Assembly (NCBI GenBank): GCA_012861695.1
Contig: JAAOOA010000442.1
Location: 296,501 to 360,500, forward strand
Reading direction: 5' to 3'
Origin: Trematomus loennbergii
Taxonomy: Eukaryota > Chordata > Actinopteri > Perciformes > Nototheniidae
Length of the DNA stretch: 64,000 nucleotides
Made by a program: the position numbers and the translations under genes. Below, piece by piece: positions 10,461 to 21,373 of the stretch (positions within the stretch are counted from its first letter, which is position 1; each line of letters begins with the position of its first letter). The notes below the pieces were generated by a model, which saw only the letters and a list, made by a program, of their open reading frames with translations, searched no databases and was not told the origin of the DNA.

Positions 10461-10868
10461 TCTGTATTTGTATTTTGTGGCTGAGTTATTGGCTTAAATA
10501 ACTCAGTTACGAAGCTGTATAACACGACCACCAAAACGTCAACTCCATACCGTGTCTGAGGTCGGAAGGTAAACAGAAGCATACAGCGGAAGCGGAATTT
10601 TTTTTCTTCTTCTTCTCTTTTTTTGGCGAATTGCAACTTAAGGTGCATACCGCCACCTACTGTAATCGCCGTGAAGTTGTTTGCGGCCTGCCAGTAAACC
10701 CAAAGCAGGAAGAAGAAGTGACGTCAGCGGCTCATTTGCCTAATCCACCCCAGGAACTCATTTTGGTGTGAACGCGATATGCTTTAGTTCATCAGAACTA
10801 AAAGAACTCTCATGAACTAAAGTTCTCATGAACTACTGTGGGAAAAGTACTTGGTGTGAACGCGCCTA

Positions 10869-11194
10869 TTGTAACTTATCAGCATGGCCCACTTGGTTTC
10901 AATACTTCACGAAAAATGTTAATCTTTTAAGGTTCTTTGCACTGTAAAACCACTCTTGATGACTAGGAAAAAGTGGCATCCATAATCAAATAAGATGATG
11001 TCAATGCCGGGAATTAGGAAAAAAATGAGTTGCATGAAAGTGATGAAGACTGAGATGAAGATGACAAAGTAGAGCTGAGGGATTTCAGTCTTAGCTAGAG
11101 AGAAAGTAATAGTAGGGGCAAGACAGAAGAGAAGAGATATATCAGCTTTGAGCTTTGCCAGAACACAGCAGCTTCTCAACACGTCTCTCTACAG
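10869..11194 (+). repeat. Upstream DNA of the TAAR unit (unit A)
   Basis: The stretch starting TGTAACTTATCAGCATGGCC is shared by all three units (34527, 47995) and runs to the receptor start codon. It presumably holds the ancestral promoter and 5' leader, but I see no defined motif. In this copy it is joined to the Harbinger-like element at 10868. Confidence 0.7.
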
Positions 11195-12272
11195 ATGGAG
11201 ACTTCCCAAATGGATGAACTCTGCTTTCCACAACTCTTCAACAAATCCTGCAGGAAGCCTACGCCAGCTCAGGCAGATGTCCTGCTCGCTTACATCCTGC
11301 AGTCCTTCATCGCTCTGATCACTGCAGCTCTCAACCTGCTGGTCATCATCTCTATCTCCCACTTCAGGCACAGACAAACTTTCGGCTTAAGCTTGTATAT
11401 GTTCATGATTGAAAAGTAACATGATTTAGCAACGCATATATTCCTTTTAATTAATGTTTCAGATAACAGGTGTTCTGTTTTCAATGATAACATATTCAAA
11501 CCTGACGTTGTGTGACAAAATAGTTAAAGCAGACACTCACAACAAATGCAGAGGCTTGCTGGTACTTGGGTGACCTGACGTGTGCTCTGTATAATATTGT
11601 TAATTTTATCATTACCTCTTCTACGGTTGGAAACATGGTGCTCATATCCATTGATCGTTATTTTGCTATATGTGACCCTCTACATTACACCATCAGAGTA
11701 ACTCTCAACAGAACAAAAATCTGCATCTGTCTTTGTTGGATTTGCTCTGTTATATATAATTGTCTAATTTTAAAGTACTTTCTAAGACAACCTGTTTCAC
11801 ATAATTCTTGCCATGGAGAGTGTGTAATTGTCATTGACAATATCACAGGAGCTGTTGACTTAGTTGTTAACTTTATTGCCCCCATTACTGTTATCATAGT
11901 TCTGTATATCAGAGTGTTTGTGGTGGCTGTGTCTCAGGCTCGAGCCATGCGATCTCATGTTATCGCTGTCACTATGCAACGTTCAGTTGGTGCAACTGCT
12001 AAGAAATCTGAGATGAAAGCAGCCAGGACTCTTGGTGTTGTTGTCCTTGTGTTTCTAATATGTTTTTTCCATATTACACCCCATCCCTTATAGGTGAGGA
12101 TATGGAAAATAGTAGTTCAACCTCACTCATTGTAGTCTGGTTGCTGTATTTTAACTCCTGTCTGAACCCATTGATTTATGCCTCGTTATACCCCTGGTTT
12201 AGAAAATCTATCAAGCTCATTGTTACTCTTAAGATACTTCAGTCCTACTCGTGTGATTCTAAAATACTGTAA
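11195..12272 (+). pseudogene. Trace amine-associated receptor (TAAR) pseudogene, unit A
   Basis: Class A odorant GPCR. Exon 1 (11195-11367) encodes the N-terminus (NKS glycosylation site) and TM1, ending ISISHFR. The intron would begin GC rather than GT at 11368. The 5' part of exon 2, including its acceptor and TM2, is deleted at about 11549. From 11550 the frame encodes TM3 to TM5: [10 protein letters not shown], then GAVDLVVNFIAP. Counting from DRY and the TM5 Pro gives Asn at 3.32 and Asp at 5.42. TM6 breaks at about 12066 by loss of one T (CFFHITP where the other copies give CFFPYYTP). TM7 has [17 protein letters not shown], which fits the TAAR signature. A TAA at 12270 ends it. Family identity is secure; function is lost unless the sequence has errors. 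Confidence 0.9.
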
Positions 12273-12627
12273 TGACATGCTGGGGTTGAGATATATTCTA
12301 ACAAAACTCTGTTCAGATGGACATATTTTTGCTATTGTTACTGAGTCAGAATGCAATGTGTAATGGCTGAAGAAAGATTAGACATTATTTAATGTAGTAA
12401 AACATATGTAAAATATATTAAATAATTGAATACAAATACAATTTGAAAATATTACATTGTGTGGAAGAAGTAGTAGTTTTTGACCTGTGTTGATTTCAGT
12501 TTGACCAGTATTCAGGTAATGATATGTTCAATTTTAATTTTCTAGACAATATGCAATACAGACTGATTGAGTATGTCGTTGGCAGAAGGTCAGTCTGCAA
12601 CTTCAAACAAAAAGACAGAGCTGTCGC

Positions 12628-12645
12628 GTGTGTGTGTGTGTGTGT

Positions 12646-12726
<81 letters not shown>

Positions 12727-12746
12727 CGAGAGAGAGAGCGAGAGAA
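12628..12746. repeat. (TG)n followed by (GA)n, unit A
   Basis: Compound dinucleotide repeat downstream of the receptor; the same tract follows the receptor in units B (36470-36546) and C (49939-50096) with different lengths. Confidence 0.97.
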
Positions 12747-12989
12747 AAAAAAAGGAGAGAAGGTTTTACTGACACATAACAGATTTGGTTCTCCAACACA
12801 CTGACGATACAATATAACAAGAACAAATATAAATCTTGTTGAGTGCTAGCACATGTTTATTTTACCATTGCCCATGATAATTTACATGTACTGTCTCTTG
12901 CAATAATGAGGGATTAAAATGTAGGAAAACATTCATCATATTGAGGCTGACTAAGAATGAAAGCTTCAAGCAGCGATGATTGGGACCTC

Positions 12990-13536
12990 TCTAGGGTTGC
13001 TCGATTAAGGCAAAAATCATAATCATGATTATTTTGGTCAATATTGATATCACGATTATTAAATATGATTATTCATTGACTTTGAAAACATCAATTTATT
13101 GAACTTTAAAAAATAAATAAATAATAATTTGAACAGTATCTTTTTAACAGTTGATTACCCTGAACCTTAAGTATAATTCAACTGAAAAACCAATACAAAT
13201 ATAAATAAAATAAATTATACATTTATATCTACATTTAAATAAATAATATAAAATTAATAAATACCAATAAAGAAGATCAACAAATATTTTGGGGCGCACT
13301 TCCACATCCTACTGAACATAATAATTATAATAAATAAAAATGTATTAGATTATTGGCAAAGTATTCAGCTGAAGCCACATATTTTTCAACTTCCCCAAGG
13401 CCTTTGTCATAAAGGGCAGGCCAGGGTTCAAGTTATGTGGGAGCCAATGGGAGCTGAGCTCCCACAAGGAGGGGCCTGAGCTCCCATGAACGCAGGGAAA
13501 TCATTACCAACTACCATTATTTTAATCACAAATAAT
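12990..13536. repeat. Left part of a GGGCTGCTCGATTA-type hAT-like element, unit A
   Basis: Begins GGGTTGCTCGATTAAGG and continues with alternating ATCATAATC and GATTATT motifs. The same start occurs at 36786 and 50338. A matching right end is found only in unit B at 45744. AT-rich with no coding frame. Confidence 0.5.
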
Positions 13537-14443
13537 CAGAGATGGGGTCGTTACTAAAAAAAAGTAATATATTACATATTACATATTACTTTAAAAAAAG
13601 TAATATATTACACTACTTCGTTACACTCTACATAAAGTAACTCTTTACTTTACTCGTTACTTTACTCGTTACTTTACTCGCAGGGCCGGCCCGCCCCTCC
13701 CTACAGGCAGATCACGCAGACTGCTAAAGTTTAAAATGTTCTCTTTAGTTCAGTTTCCATTGTCGCATAAGACTGATTCAGATAGCTCTGACCATGGCTG
13801 TCCTCTGTCTCCTGCTATCTGTATTTTGCGCAGTATATCTCTGAACGATGCGATGGTGATTCCACTGTGCAAATGGGCAACATTACCTCTACTATGAAGG
13901 ATGCTACAAGCCTGTCCATCTCTGCTTTGGTTACCGGTCCTCCAAATTCTTGCGGCGGCGCACTCACAACATCCTCCTCACTCTGGGTTCGGGGGTCCTT
14001 AGCTATTAGCTTCACCTTAGCATGTGTTCTTTGCAGGTGTTTGTTGAGGTTTGACGTGATGTTTGCAGCAGTGGATAACAGCTTCTGGCCTGGACACAGT
14101 TTGCACCTCACCGTCACATTCCTGTCTATTCTTCGGACGAACTCAAAATAATGGGCATACCTCCACCCCTCGAAAGTTATCGCTGACTGTTTATGCAGCA
14201 CTGCACGTGGAGATGTGGACGTGCAAGTCGCGCAGATTACGTACATATAAACCTGCGGCGGAAACCCCTCTTGTCTGTCAGTGTGATTATGACTGATTTT
14301 ATAAAAGTAACGAAGTAACGCGTGTCGGGGCAATGTTAGTAACTGTAGTGTGATTACTGAATTATAAAAGTAACGCGTTACACTACTCCGTTACCGACAA
14401 AAGTAATATTATTACAGTAACGCGTTAGTTACACCCAACTCTG
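13537..14443. mobile_element. hAT transposon with 8-bp target duplication, unit A only
   Basis: Starts CAGAGATGGGGTCGTTAC and ends GTTACACCCAACTCTG, inverted ends of a widespread fish hAT family whose subterminal parts are full of GTTAC/GTAAC. It is flanked by CAAATAAT at 13529-13536 and 14444-14451. Units B (37323-37330) and C (51673-51680) carry a single CAAATAAT at the same place, so both are empty sites. It holds a BED-finger coding remnant on the minus strand. It inserted after the unit duplicated. Confidence 0.92.
13815..14200 (-). pseudogene. BED zinc finger (hAT transposase N-terminus)
   Basis: The minus-strand frame encodes HYFEFVRRIDRNVTVRCKLC, then SNLNKHLQRTHAK: the Cx2C...Hx(n)H pattern of a BED-type finger that opens hAT transposases and ZBED proteins. 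The frame runs on through KDPRTQSEEDVVSAPPQEF and stops at 13815. The catalytic dimerisation region is absent, so this is a remnant from an element that has lost most of its gene. Confidence 0.75.
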
Positions 14444-14709
14444 CAAATAATGCATGTGTCAATGTAACGAGTATTATTTACGTTAACGAGGTAAATAGGC
14501 TAAAAGAAAATCATGTTTTCCAAAAGAACTACGAATCGTATTCTCTCTTGAATGACAATATGCCTGCACTTCACCTCCAAGGTGCGCAATAAATTATTGG
14601 TAATCTATGCCTGTGAGCGTGCTGCGCGAGCCGAGATGATGTGTTATGGGGTGTGCGTAGTTGAACCTTTCTATATTTAAGTTTGTAGCAAGTAGAGGAC
14701 TGCTGCTGC

Positions 14710-14842
<133 letters not shown>

Positions 14843-15076
14843 AAACACGTTCGTTTTAAAGACCCCCATGAAGCTCAGATTATAACTCGAACCCTGGGGC
14901 AAGCAGTGCAGATCTGGTGAAATGATGCCAAGATGGCATCGCGTAACGCTTGTCCATAGTGTTAACCAGTTGCTTAAACCCCTGGTTGCTAAGCATGGTA
15001 ACTGGGCACATGTCTTTAGCTATGTAGAATGTGATGGCATCTGTTATATCTTTGTGTCTTTGCGAGCTGGTTGAAT

Positions 15077-15176
<100 letters not shown>

Positions 15177-15266
15177 GTGGTCCGCGGGGCTCCGCCTCCG
15201 CCTCCTGTCCTCACAACTTTTATTAATCCCGGTACCGGACAATTGTTATTTGTTCTTACTCGGAAC

Positions 15267-16357
15267 CAGTGGCGGCTGGTGCATTTTTTTCCACGGGGGG
15301 CTCTACCAAAATGTGAGCAAACTTATACACAAACTCAAAACATATGTCATATTACAACTCAGGGCTAGCTCGAAGGCACACAGCACTTGTGCAGGCCAGC
15401 AACCTTTTTGATATGAAGTGCCATTACAAAAAATAATTGTTATCAGCGTGCCGACGGTCGTGAATTGTCAACAGGGGGGGCGGCGGGAGCCTTAAAACTT
15501 ACAGGATGCCGAATTTAACAATCAAATTTAAATAATTGGTTTAAATGGCATAATAAAAAGGACCGTTCTGTGGTTCTCCAGAACACACATGTTATGATAT
15601 TAGGGTCATGCAGAGTGAGATGAGATCGCTGTCCCTTCAATTCCTCATTCACACCAACGCAACTCCGGTTCAAGCTCCGTGCTAGAGCTTTTCAGGTTCA
15701 GAACCGGTTCTTCGGTTTAGCTCCGGCTCTTTTCACACCGCCCAGAGTCCGACTGGTGCTGCATCATTGATTCATCGTTTGCGTCATGACGTAACCATTT
15801 GCGTGCCTGCTTCATAAAGCCTAATTATTTTAGTACCTGTTTTTGTCAACCTCCTTATTATGCTTACTGATCCCATCCTGTAGCCCTCATTGGACAGCTG
15901 TGTTTACTTTCCTAAAGATGGCTAGTCGCATAGCATCATCCATATGGACCCCAAGAAAGGCTGGCACTCGGGGCTGCCCGAAAACAGTCCTAGCCATTCA
16001 GGCAACAAGCTCCTCAACCATGGCTTGTTGGCCACCTCCATTTGTGCCTTTTTGAGGGCAGCCTCTTTGGCCGAGGCTCTCCACCACTCACAATGAATAC
16101 ACTGAAGAGTGTACTTTAGCTCGTACAGCTCTAGGTCAAAAGAAAAAACAGCTGGGTCCATATTTGGTTCGGTCGACCTTATGAATCTAATAAGGGCTAT
16201 AAAAGTGTTCATACTGGGCAGTTTATTTTTATTATTTAGTTTCCCAAGCAGGAAACACGTGACTGATCAGTAACTTTAGACATCTTAAAATAATTGTTAT
16301 CAATATTTTATCGTAGATTATACATTTAACTGACACCAACTATATGATATGTACCTT
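15267..16357. mobile_element. Left part of a CAGTGGCGGC-type hAT element, unit A
   Basis: Begins CAGTGGCGGCTGGTGCATTT after CTCGGAAC (15259-15266). In unit B the complete short form (45306-45567) ends GCCGCCACTG and is followed by CTCGGAAC again, which gives the 8-bp duplication and fits the hAT nTnnnnAn pattern. In unit A the right end is lost. Inside lie a partial copy of a second element (15385-15620, CAGGCCAGCAACCTTT), another TIR-like piece rich in GGTTC (15650-15830), and a stretch shared with unit C (15820-16357). A minus-strand frame at 15922-16212 is conserved with 53703-54017 but I do not recognise it. Confidence 0.65.
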
Positions 16358-16650
16358 TGATATCTTTTGATATCTTTATCTTTCTTACAGTGCAGACGCT
16401 TTTCTGCTTGCTCTTGCCTCTGCTTACTTTTTATGCTGATTTTCCTATTCTTATTCTCTGAAAACTTCGAGCAGCGGCTCCTGGACATTAACTTATCACT
16501 GGGACAGTTATTCATCGTAAATAGACGGAGGGTTTCAGCCATATTTCAACATTTTTACGACGACCTCAGTCTTACAGTAGCGTGGCCTAGCAACAGCTAA
16601 AGCCTGGTAGGCTACTGCATGCTATTTAGCTTAAGCTAGTTGGTAGCAAA

Positions 16651-18327
16651 ATGCCTCCGTTCTCTACAGATGACTTCCACAAACTTCAACAGAAGATGGC
16701 TGTGTTGGAAATGAAAATGCAACGGTTGGAAGTTAACGTGGAAGTGAATGGACTATGTTGTGGGAATAACACCACTTTACCAGTGTTGCAAGATAATGGA
16801 AAAGGGTATGCTAACTCACAGCTAGTTAGCAGCTACAAGGTTTCCAAGGAACAGGAGGGCTGTGTACTGGGTAATAAATCTACAAGTGGTAGTCCTCCCT
16901 GGAACTCTCTGGGTGCAAAGCCTAAGAGTAAATCATTTCCATGGGATTTGGGAGGACGAATAACAGGCAGAGCCCAGCGCTCTGAAATCTGTGATGCGAC
17001 CGGCTGGCCTGCATTGTTATCACCCAGGAAGAGTGCCTCTTCAACCCCTATTCATACTAGGAAACAGCCGTGGACAGCTGCTAAAGGGAGAACTACAAAC
17101 AATCCTCCTAAACCACCAAGTGTGCCAATCCAGAACAGATACGCTCCGCTGACCGAGAACCGGAGATCTCTTTCTGATGACCTGGATAACCTGTCCTCTT
17201 CACACAGCAGGGTAAGGACCAATAGCTACTCCAAAAGTAAAAGGCTAGAGGGAAAGCTAACGACTGGGCCTGAAACTCTGATTGTGGGTGACTCTGCTGT
17301 AAGAGATGTAAAAGGTCTGTGTAGTAAGAACAACACCAAAGTACTCTGTTTTCCCAAGGATATGGTCTCCGACTTGGCTGAGAAGATCCTGCATATTGGG
17401 GCTGAACATCCGACTGTGAAGAATGTGGTACTACATATTGGAACAAATGATGTTGTGAAACAACAGTCAGAAGCGCTGAAAGAAGACTTTAAATGTCTGT
17501 TGGAAACTGTCAGCTCTCTAAATGCGGAGGTGTTCATCAGTGGCCCTCTACCGCCAGTCAGAAGAGGAGTGGAGAGATTCAGCAGACTGTTTGCACTGAA
17601 CACGTGGCTTTCAGCTGCCTGTACTGACCATTCTGTCCATTTTATTGACAATTTTAACTTTTTCTGGGATCGCAGACATCTTTTTAAGGCAGATGGAGTT
17701 TGCCTGAACAAGTCAGGAGTGAAATTGTTTATCTCTAACATATTCAACTGCCTGCGTCAGCAATCTGTTCCCTCTGCCAAGGACAAGCGGCAAGAGGAAT
17801 CAAAACAGGAGAAAGACACAACACATTGCGCAGAAAACCCTGAAGAAGTATCACTGCACCCGCCTGAGGAATGTTCTGATTATGGGAGACCTATGACACA
17901 AATGGAGGAGTCTCCACTGCCCGTCACCCCCCCTGTCAACGCCTTTGAGGATACTCTTCATTCATCCCCCAGCTCTCTCTACTCTCCGCTCACCCTTTCA
18001 CCCTCGCCCTCCCCCCTGGAGTTCGATGACCGCATGAAGGCGAGATGCAGGGTTGGCAGCATGTCCTTTACCCCCGCCCCTCAACGACGCCCACCAAAAT
18101 CACCGAAGACAAGCCTACGTCAACCACCTCCCCCCCCTGGCAGCATCTCCTTTACCCCCGCCCTTCCACAACGCCCACCAAAATCACAGAAGCAGAGACG
18201 CGCACCATCTCCCCCGTCTTCATCACCGTGCCTACGTCAACCACCTCCCATCCCTTCAAGAAAGCATCTGCAGTCTCCGAAGCCTGATAAGGATGTGTGT
18301 GTACAAAACGCAACAAACTTTTACTGA
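16651..18327 (+). CDS. LINE ORF1 protein with SGNH esterase-like domain
   Basis: Intact 558-residue frame. Residues about 7-33 are a short heptad-like stretch (LQQKMAVLEMKMQRLEV) that could form a coiled coil for self-association. Residues about 205-370 form an SGNH hydrolase-like domain: LIVGDSAVRD (block I, the GDS Ser, near 213), VVLHIGTNDV (block III with Asn, near 261) and DGVCLNKSGVKLF (block V, near 348). In block V the position usually held by the catalytic His is Cys. The C-terminal third is proline-rich and holds two tandem copies of a motif like SFTPAxxxRPPKS (about 470-525). Related L2/CR1 ORF1 proteins bind RNA and act as nucleic-acid chaperones; that role is inferred from family. 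Translation start chosen as the first ATG of the frame, preceded by an in-frame-free leader. Confidence 0.88.
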   Translation: MPPFSTDDFHKLQQKMAVLEMKMQRLEVNVEVNGLCCGNNTTLPVLQDNGKGYANSQLVSSYKVSKEQEGCVLGNKSTSGSPPWNSLGAKPKSKSFPWDLGGRITGRAQRSEICDATGWPALLSPRKSASSTPIHTRKQPWTAAKGRTTNNPPKPPSVPIQNRYAPLTENRRSLSDDLDNLSSSHSRVRTNSYSKSKRLEGKLTTGPETLIVGDSAVRDVKGLCSKNNTKVLCFPKDMVSDLAEKILHIGAEHPTVKNVVLHIGTNDVVKQQSEALKEDFKCLLETVSSLNAEVFISGPLPPVRRGVERFSRLFALNTWLSAACTDHSVHFIDNFNFFWDRRHLFKADGVCLNKSGVKLFISNIFNCLRQQSVPSAKDKRQEESKQEKDTTHCAENPEEVSLHPPEECSDYGRPMTQMEESPLPVTPPVNAFEDTLHSSPSSLYSPLTLSPSPSPLEFDDRMKARCRVGSMSFTPAPQRRPPKSPKTSLRQPPPPPGSISFTPALPQRPPKSQKQRRAPSPPSSSPCLRQPPPIPSRKHLQSPKPDKDVCVQNATNFY

Positions 18328-18330
18328 TAT

Positions 18331-21300
18331 GTGCTGGGTCCAGGCTCAAGGGCATATGGCACTCTCAACTCTTTCCAGCACATGCCGGGGCCCTGCCTGC
18401 CAGTAGCTTTGCCGATATCTGTGTTGATAGGTAATAGATTAAGAGCGGTAAATCAGCTTAGAAACAGGAAGTGCTCAAACGTTTGTGTGAGGTTATCAAA
18501 TTTAGCAGTGATTCCATGTCAGCCACAGCTTGTCACAACATTTTTTACTGATAGTGTATTTAACAAACTTAAACTAGCTTTATTAAATGTCAGGTCTTTG
18601 GCAGGAAAAACATTTTTAATCAATGATTTTATCACTGAGCACAATCTCGATTTTATGTTTTTAACGGAAACTTGGATTGAACAAAATAACAGTGCAGCTG
18701 TTCTTATCGAATCAACCCCTCCCAACTTTAGTTTTATGAGTCAGGAAAGAATGCATAAGAAAGGGGGTGGAGTTGCTATTTTGTTCAATGATTCCATTCA
18801 ATGCAGGAAGACATCTTATGGGGACTTTGCTTCTTTTGAATATGTGGCCCTTCAGCTGAAATGCTCCTCTCGAGCTCTGTTCCTAAATATCTATAGACCA
18901 CCCAAATACTGTGCAAGCTTTTTTGATGATTTTACTGAACTGCTGTCTATAGTGTGTATTGACTTTGACCGTTTAGTCATTGTTGGTGATTTTAACATCC
19001 ATGTTGACAACCCCCAGGACAGAGGGGCTAAAGAACTGTTTTGTGTTCTTGATAACTATGGACTGACTCAGCATGTGGCGGAGCCCACGCACAATAAGGG
19101 GCACACTCTGGACTTAATTATCTCAAAGGGTCTGAATATCTCAAAGGTTGTGGTGACTGATGTTGCACTCTCTGATCATTCCTGTGTTTTCTTTGAGAGC
19201 TCTATTTCTGTTCACAAAAATGTTCAGAAAGAGGTAACCACAAAGCGATATTTAACAGAAAATACTAGGGAAATGTTTACTCATAATTTTTCATCCACAC
19301 TTGCCCCTGCTAACATCTCAGTAAATGAGCTAGTAGATCATTTTAATTCAAAAATTAAAAATGTTATAGATACCATTGCTCCAACTAAGGTAAAGGAAGT
19401 GATTGCAAGAAAATATCTCCATGGAGAAAGGCCATGACCGTGAGAACAGAAAAAAGAGAGTGTCGAAAAGCTGAACGTAGGTGGCGAAAAACAAATCTCC
19501 AGGTTCACTTTGAAATCTATAAAGAGAGACTTGGCCTTTATAATTTGGAATTGAAAAACGCACGACAGTCTTTCTTCTCTGACATCATTACCAAAAACAA
19601 AAACAACGCACGTGCCTTGTTTGCTACCGTCGACAGACTAACTAACCCCCCAGTGTCAGTAGCCTCTGAATTTCTATCCACCAGGGCGTGCAATGATTTT
19701 GCCTCCTTCTTCACTGACAAAATTCAGAAAATTAGACAAGCAGTCAGTGCCTCTGCATCAGGTACAGCAAATGTTTTGTCCCTATGTCCACCTAATATCA
19801 ATTCAAACACCATGACACAATTCCATCAGATTAATGGTAAAAACTTAGAGGACATTATTCAACTTCTGAAATCCTCCTCCTGCTGCCTTGATATTATTCC
19901 AACAGGATTTTTCAAAGATGTTTTTCCTTGCATGGCCTCAGATCTACTTCATATAGTAAACACATCTCTTCACTCAGGTATTTTTCCAGAGGCCCTGAAA
20001 ACTGCAGTCATTAAACCGCTCTTAAAAAAGAATAATCTAGATGCCTCAGTAATGAACAATTACAGGCCAATATCAAACCTGCCATTTCTAGGTAAAATCA
20101 TTGAAAAAGTTGTATTTCAACAGTTGAGTAACTTCTTGCATTTAAATAACTGTTTGGATGTGTTCCAGTCAGGATTTCGTCCAAACCACAGCACTGAGAC
20201 TGCTCTTGTAAAGGTCTTCAATGACATCCACTTAAACACAGACAGTGGCAGAACTTCAGTGTTAGTATTATTAGATCTCAGTGCTGCGTTTGACACTGTT
20301 GACCACAACATATTACTAGACCGACTAGAAAACTGGGTGGGACTTTCGGCAACAGTTCTAAATTGGTTTGAGTCCTACTTAAAGGACAGAAAAAACTTTG
20401 TTTCTATAGGTAAATACACATCTGAGTTGACAAATATGACATGTGGGGTACCTCAAGGCTCCATCTTGGGGCCTCTTCTCTTTAACATCTACATGCTACC
20501 ACTGGCTCAGATAATGAAAAACAACAAAATAAGTTACCATAGCTATGCGGATGACACACAAATTTACGTAACAATTTCACCAGGAGATTATGCTCCAATT
20601 CAAACACTGAGTAAGTGCATTGAACAAATCAATGACTGGATGTGTCAGAACTTTCTCCAATTAAACAAAGATAAAACTGAGGTAATGGTTTTTGGAGCCA
20701 AGGCAGAACGTATAAAAGTTAGCGCTGAGCTTCAGTCTGCAATGTTCAAAACAACAGATAAGCCAGAAATCTAGGTGTAGTCATGGACTCTGACCTGAGT
20801 TTCAACAGTCACATTAAAACAGTTACTAAATCAGCCTACTATCACCTAAAGAACATATCTAGGATTAAAGGACTAATGTCACAGCAGGATTTGGAAAAAC
20901 TTGTCCATGCTTTTATCTTCAGTAGACTCGACTACTGCAATGGTGTCTTTACAGGCCTCACTAAAAAATCTATTAGAAAGCTGCAGCTAATTCAGAACGC
21001 CGCTGCTCGAGTCCTCACTAACACTAAGAAAGTGGATCACATCACTCCTGTTCTGAAGTCCTTACACTGGCTTCCTGTGTGTCAAAGAATAGATTTCAAA
21101 ATATTGTTGCTGGTTTATAAAGCTTTGAATGGTTTAGGCCCAAAATACATGTCTGACCTACTGCTAAATTATGAACCATCCAGAACTCTCAGGTCTTCAG
21201 GGACTGGTCAGCTTTCTGTCCCCAGAGTCAGAACTAAACATGGTAAAGCAGCATTCAGTTATTATGCTCCAAATATCTGGAACAAACTCCCAGAAACCTG

Positions 21301-21373
21301 CAGGTCCGCTGCAACTCTTACTACTTTTAAATCCAGGCTGAAGACTTTTCTTTTTGCCGCTGCTTTTAATTGA
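18331..21373 (+). pseudogene. LINE ORF2: endonuclease-reverse transcriptase, two frameshifts
   Basis: Starts at an ATG three bases after the ORF1 stop (TGA T AT ATG-type spacing), about 1000 residues in three pieces. Piece 1 (18331-19437) is the endonuclease: LALLNVRSL, FLTETWI, VIVGDFNIHVD and LSDHSCV. A one-base change near 19405 shifts the frame; the true continuation reads [17 protein letters not shown]. Piece 2 (19434-20774) is [47 protein letters not shown] (first Asp), [13 protein letters not shown] and the intact catalytic box YADDTQIY. Loss of one base near 20763 shifts the frame again. Piece 3 (20783-21373) is the C-terminal domain with RLDYCNGVFTGL and LKSLHWLPVCQRIDFK. All catalytic blocks are present, so only two base changes disable it. 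Confidence 0.9.

Larger units (their letters stand above)
7765..10868. mobile_element. Decayed PIF/Harbinger-like DNA transposon (proposed)
   Basis: The stretch has related sequences in inverted orientation near its ends: GCGTTCACACCAAAA at 7799-7813 and its complement at 10761-10775, with TAGTTCATCAGAACTA close by on both sides (7773 and 10785). Inside are two coding remnants on opposite strands, a Myb/SANT-like frame (plus) and a nuclease-like frame (minus), the arrangement seen in Harbinger elements. Exact termini and a 3-bp target duplication are not clear. A SINE and AT repeats lie inside. It sits where units B and C have only about 250 bases of ordinary sequence. Confidence 0.45.

Noticed and set aside
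11195..11419. A functional 74-residue single-TM protein from TAAR exon 1
   Set aside because: The frame ends a few codons into the intron; it is the exon of a split receptor, not a separate gene.
13815..14333. A complete hAT transposase or ZBED gene
   Set aside because: Only the BED finger and a short stretch after it remain; no RNase H-like catalytic region exists within the element.
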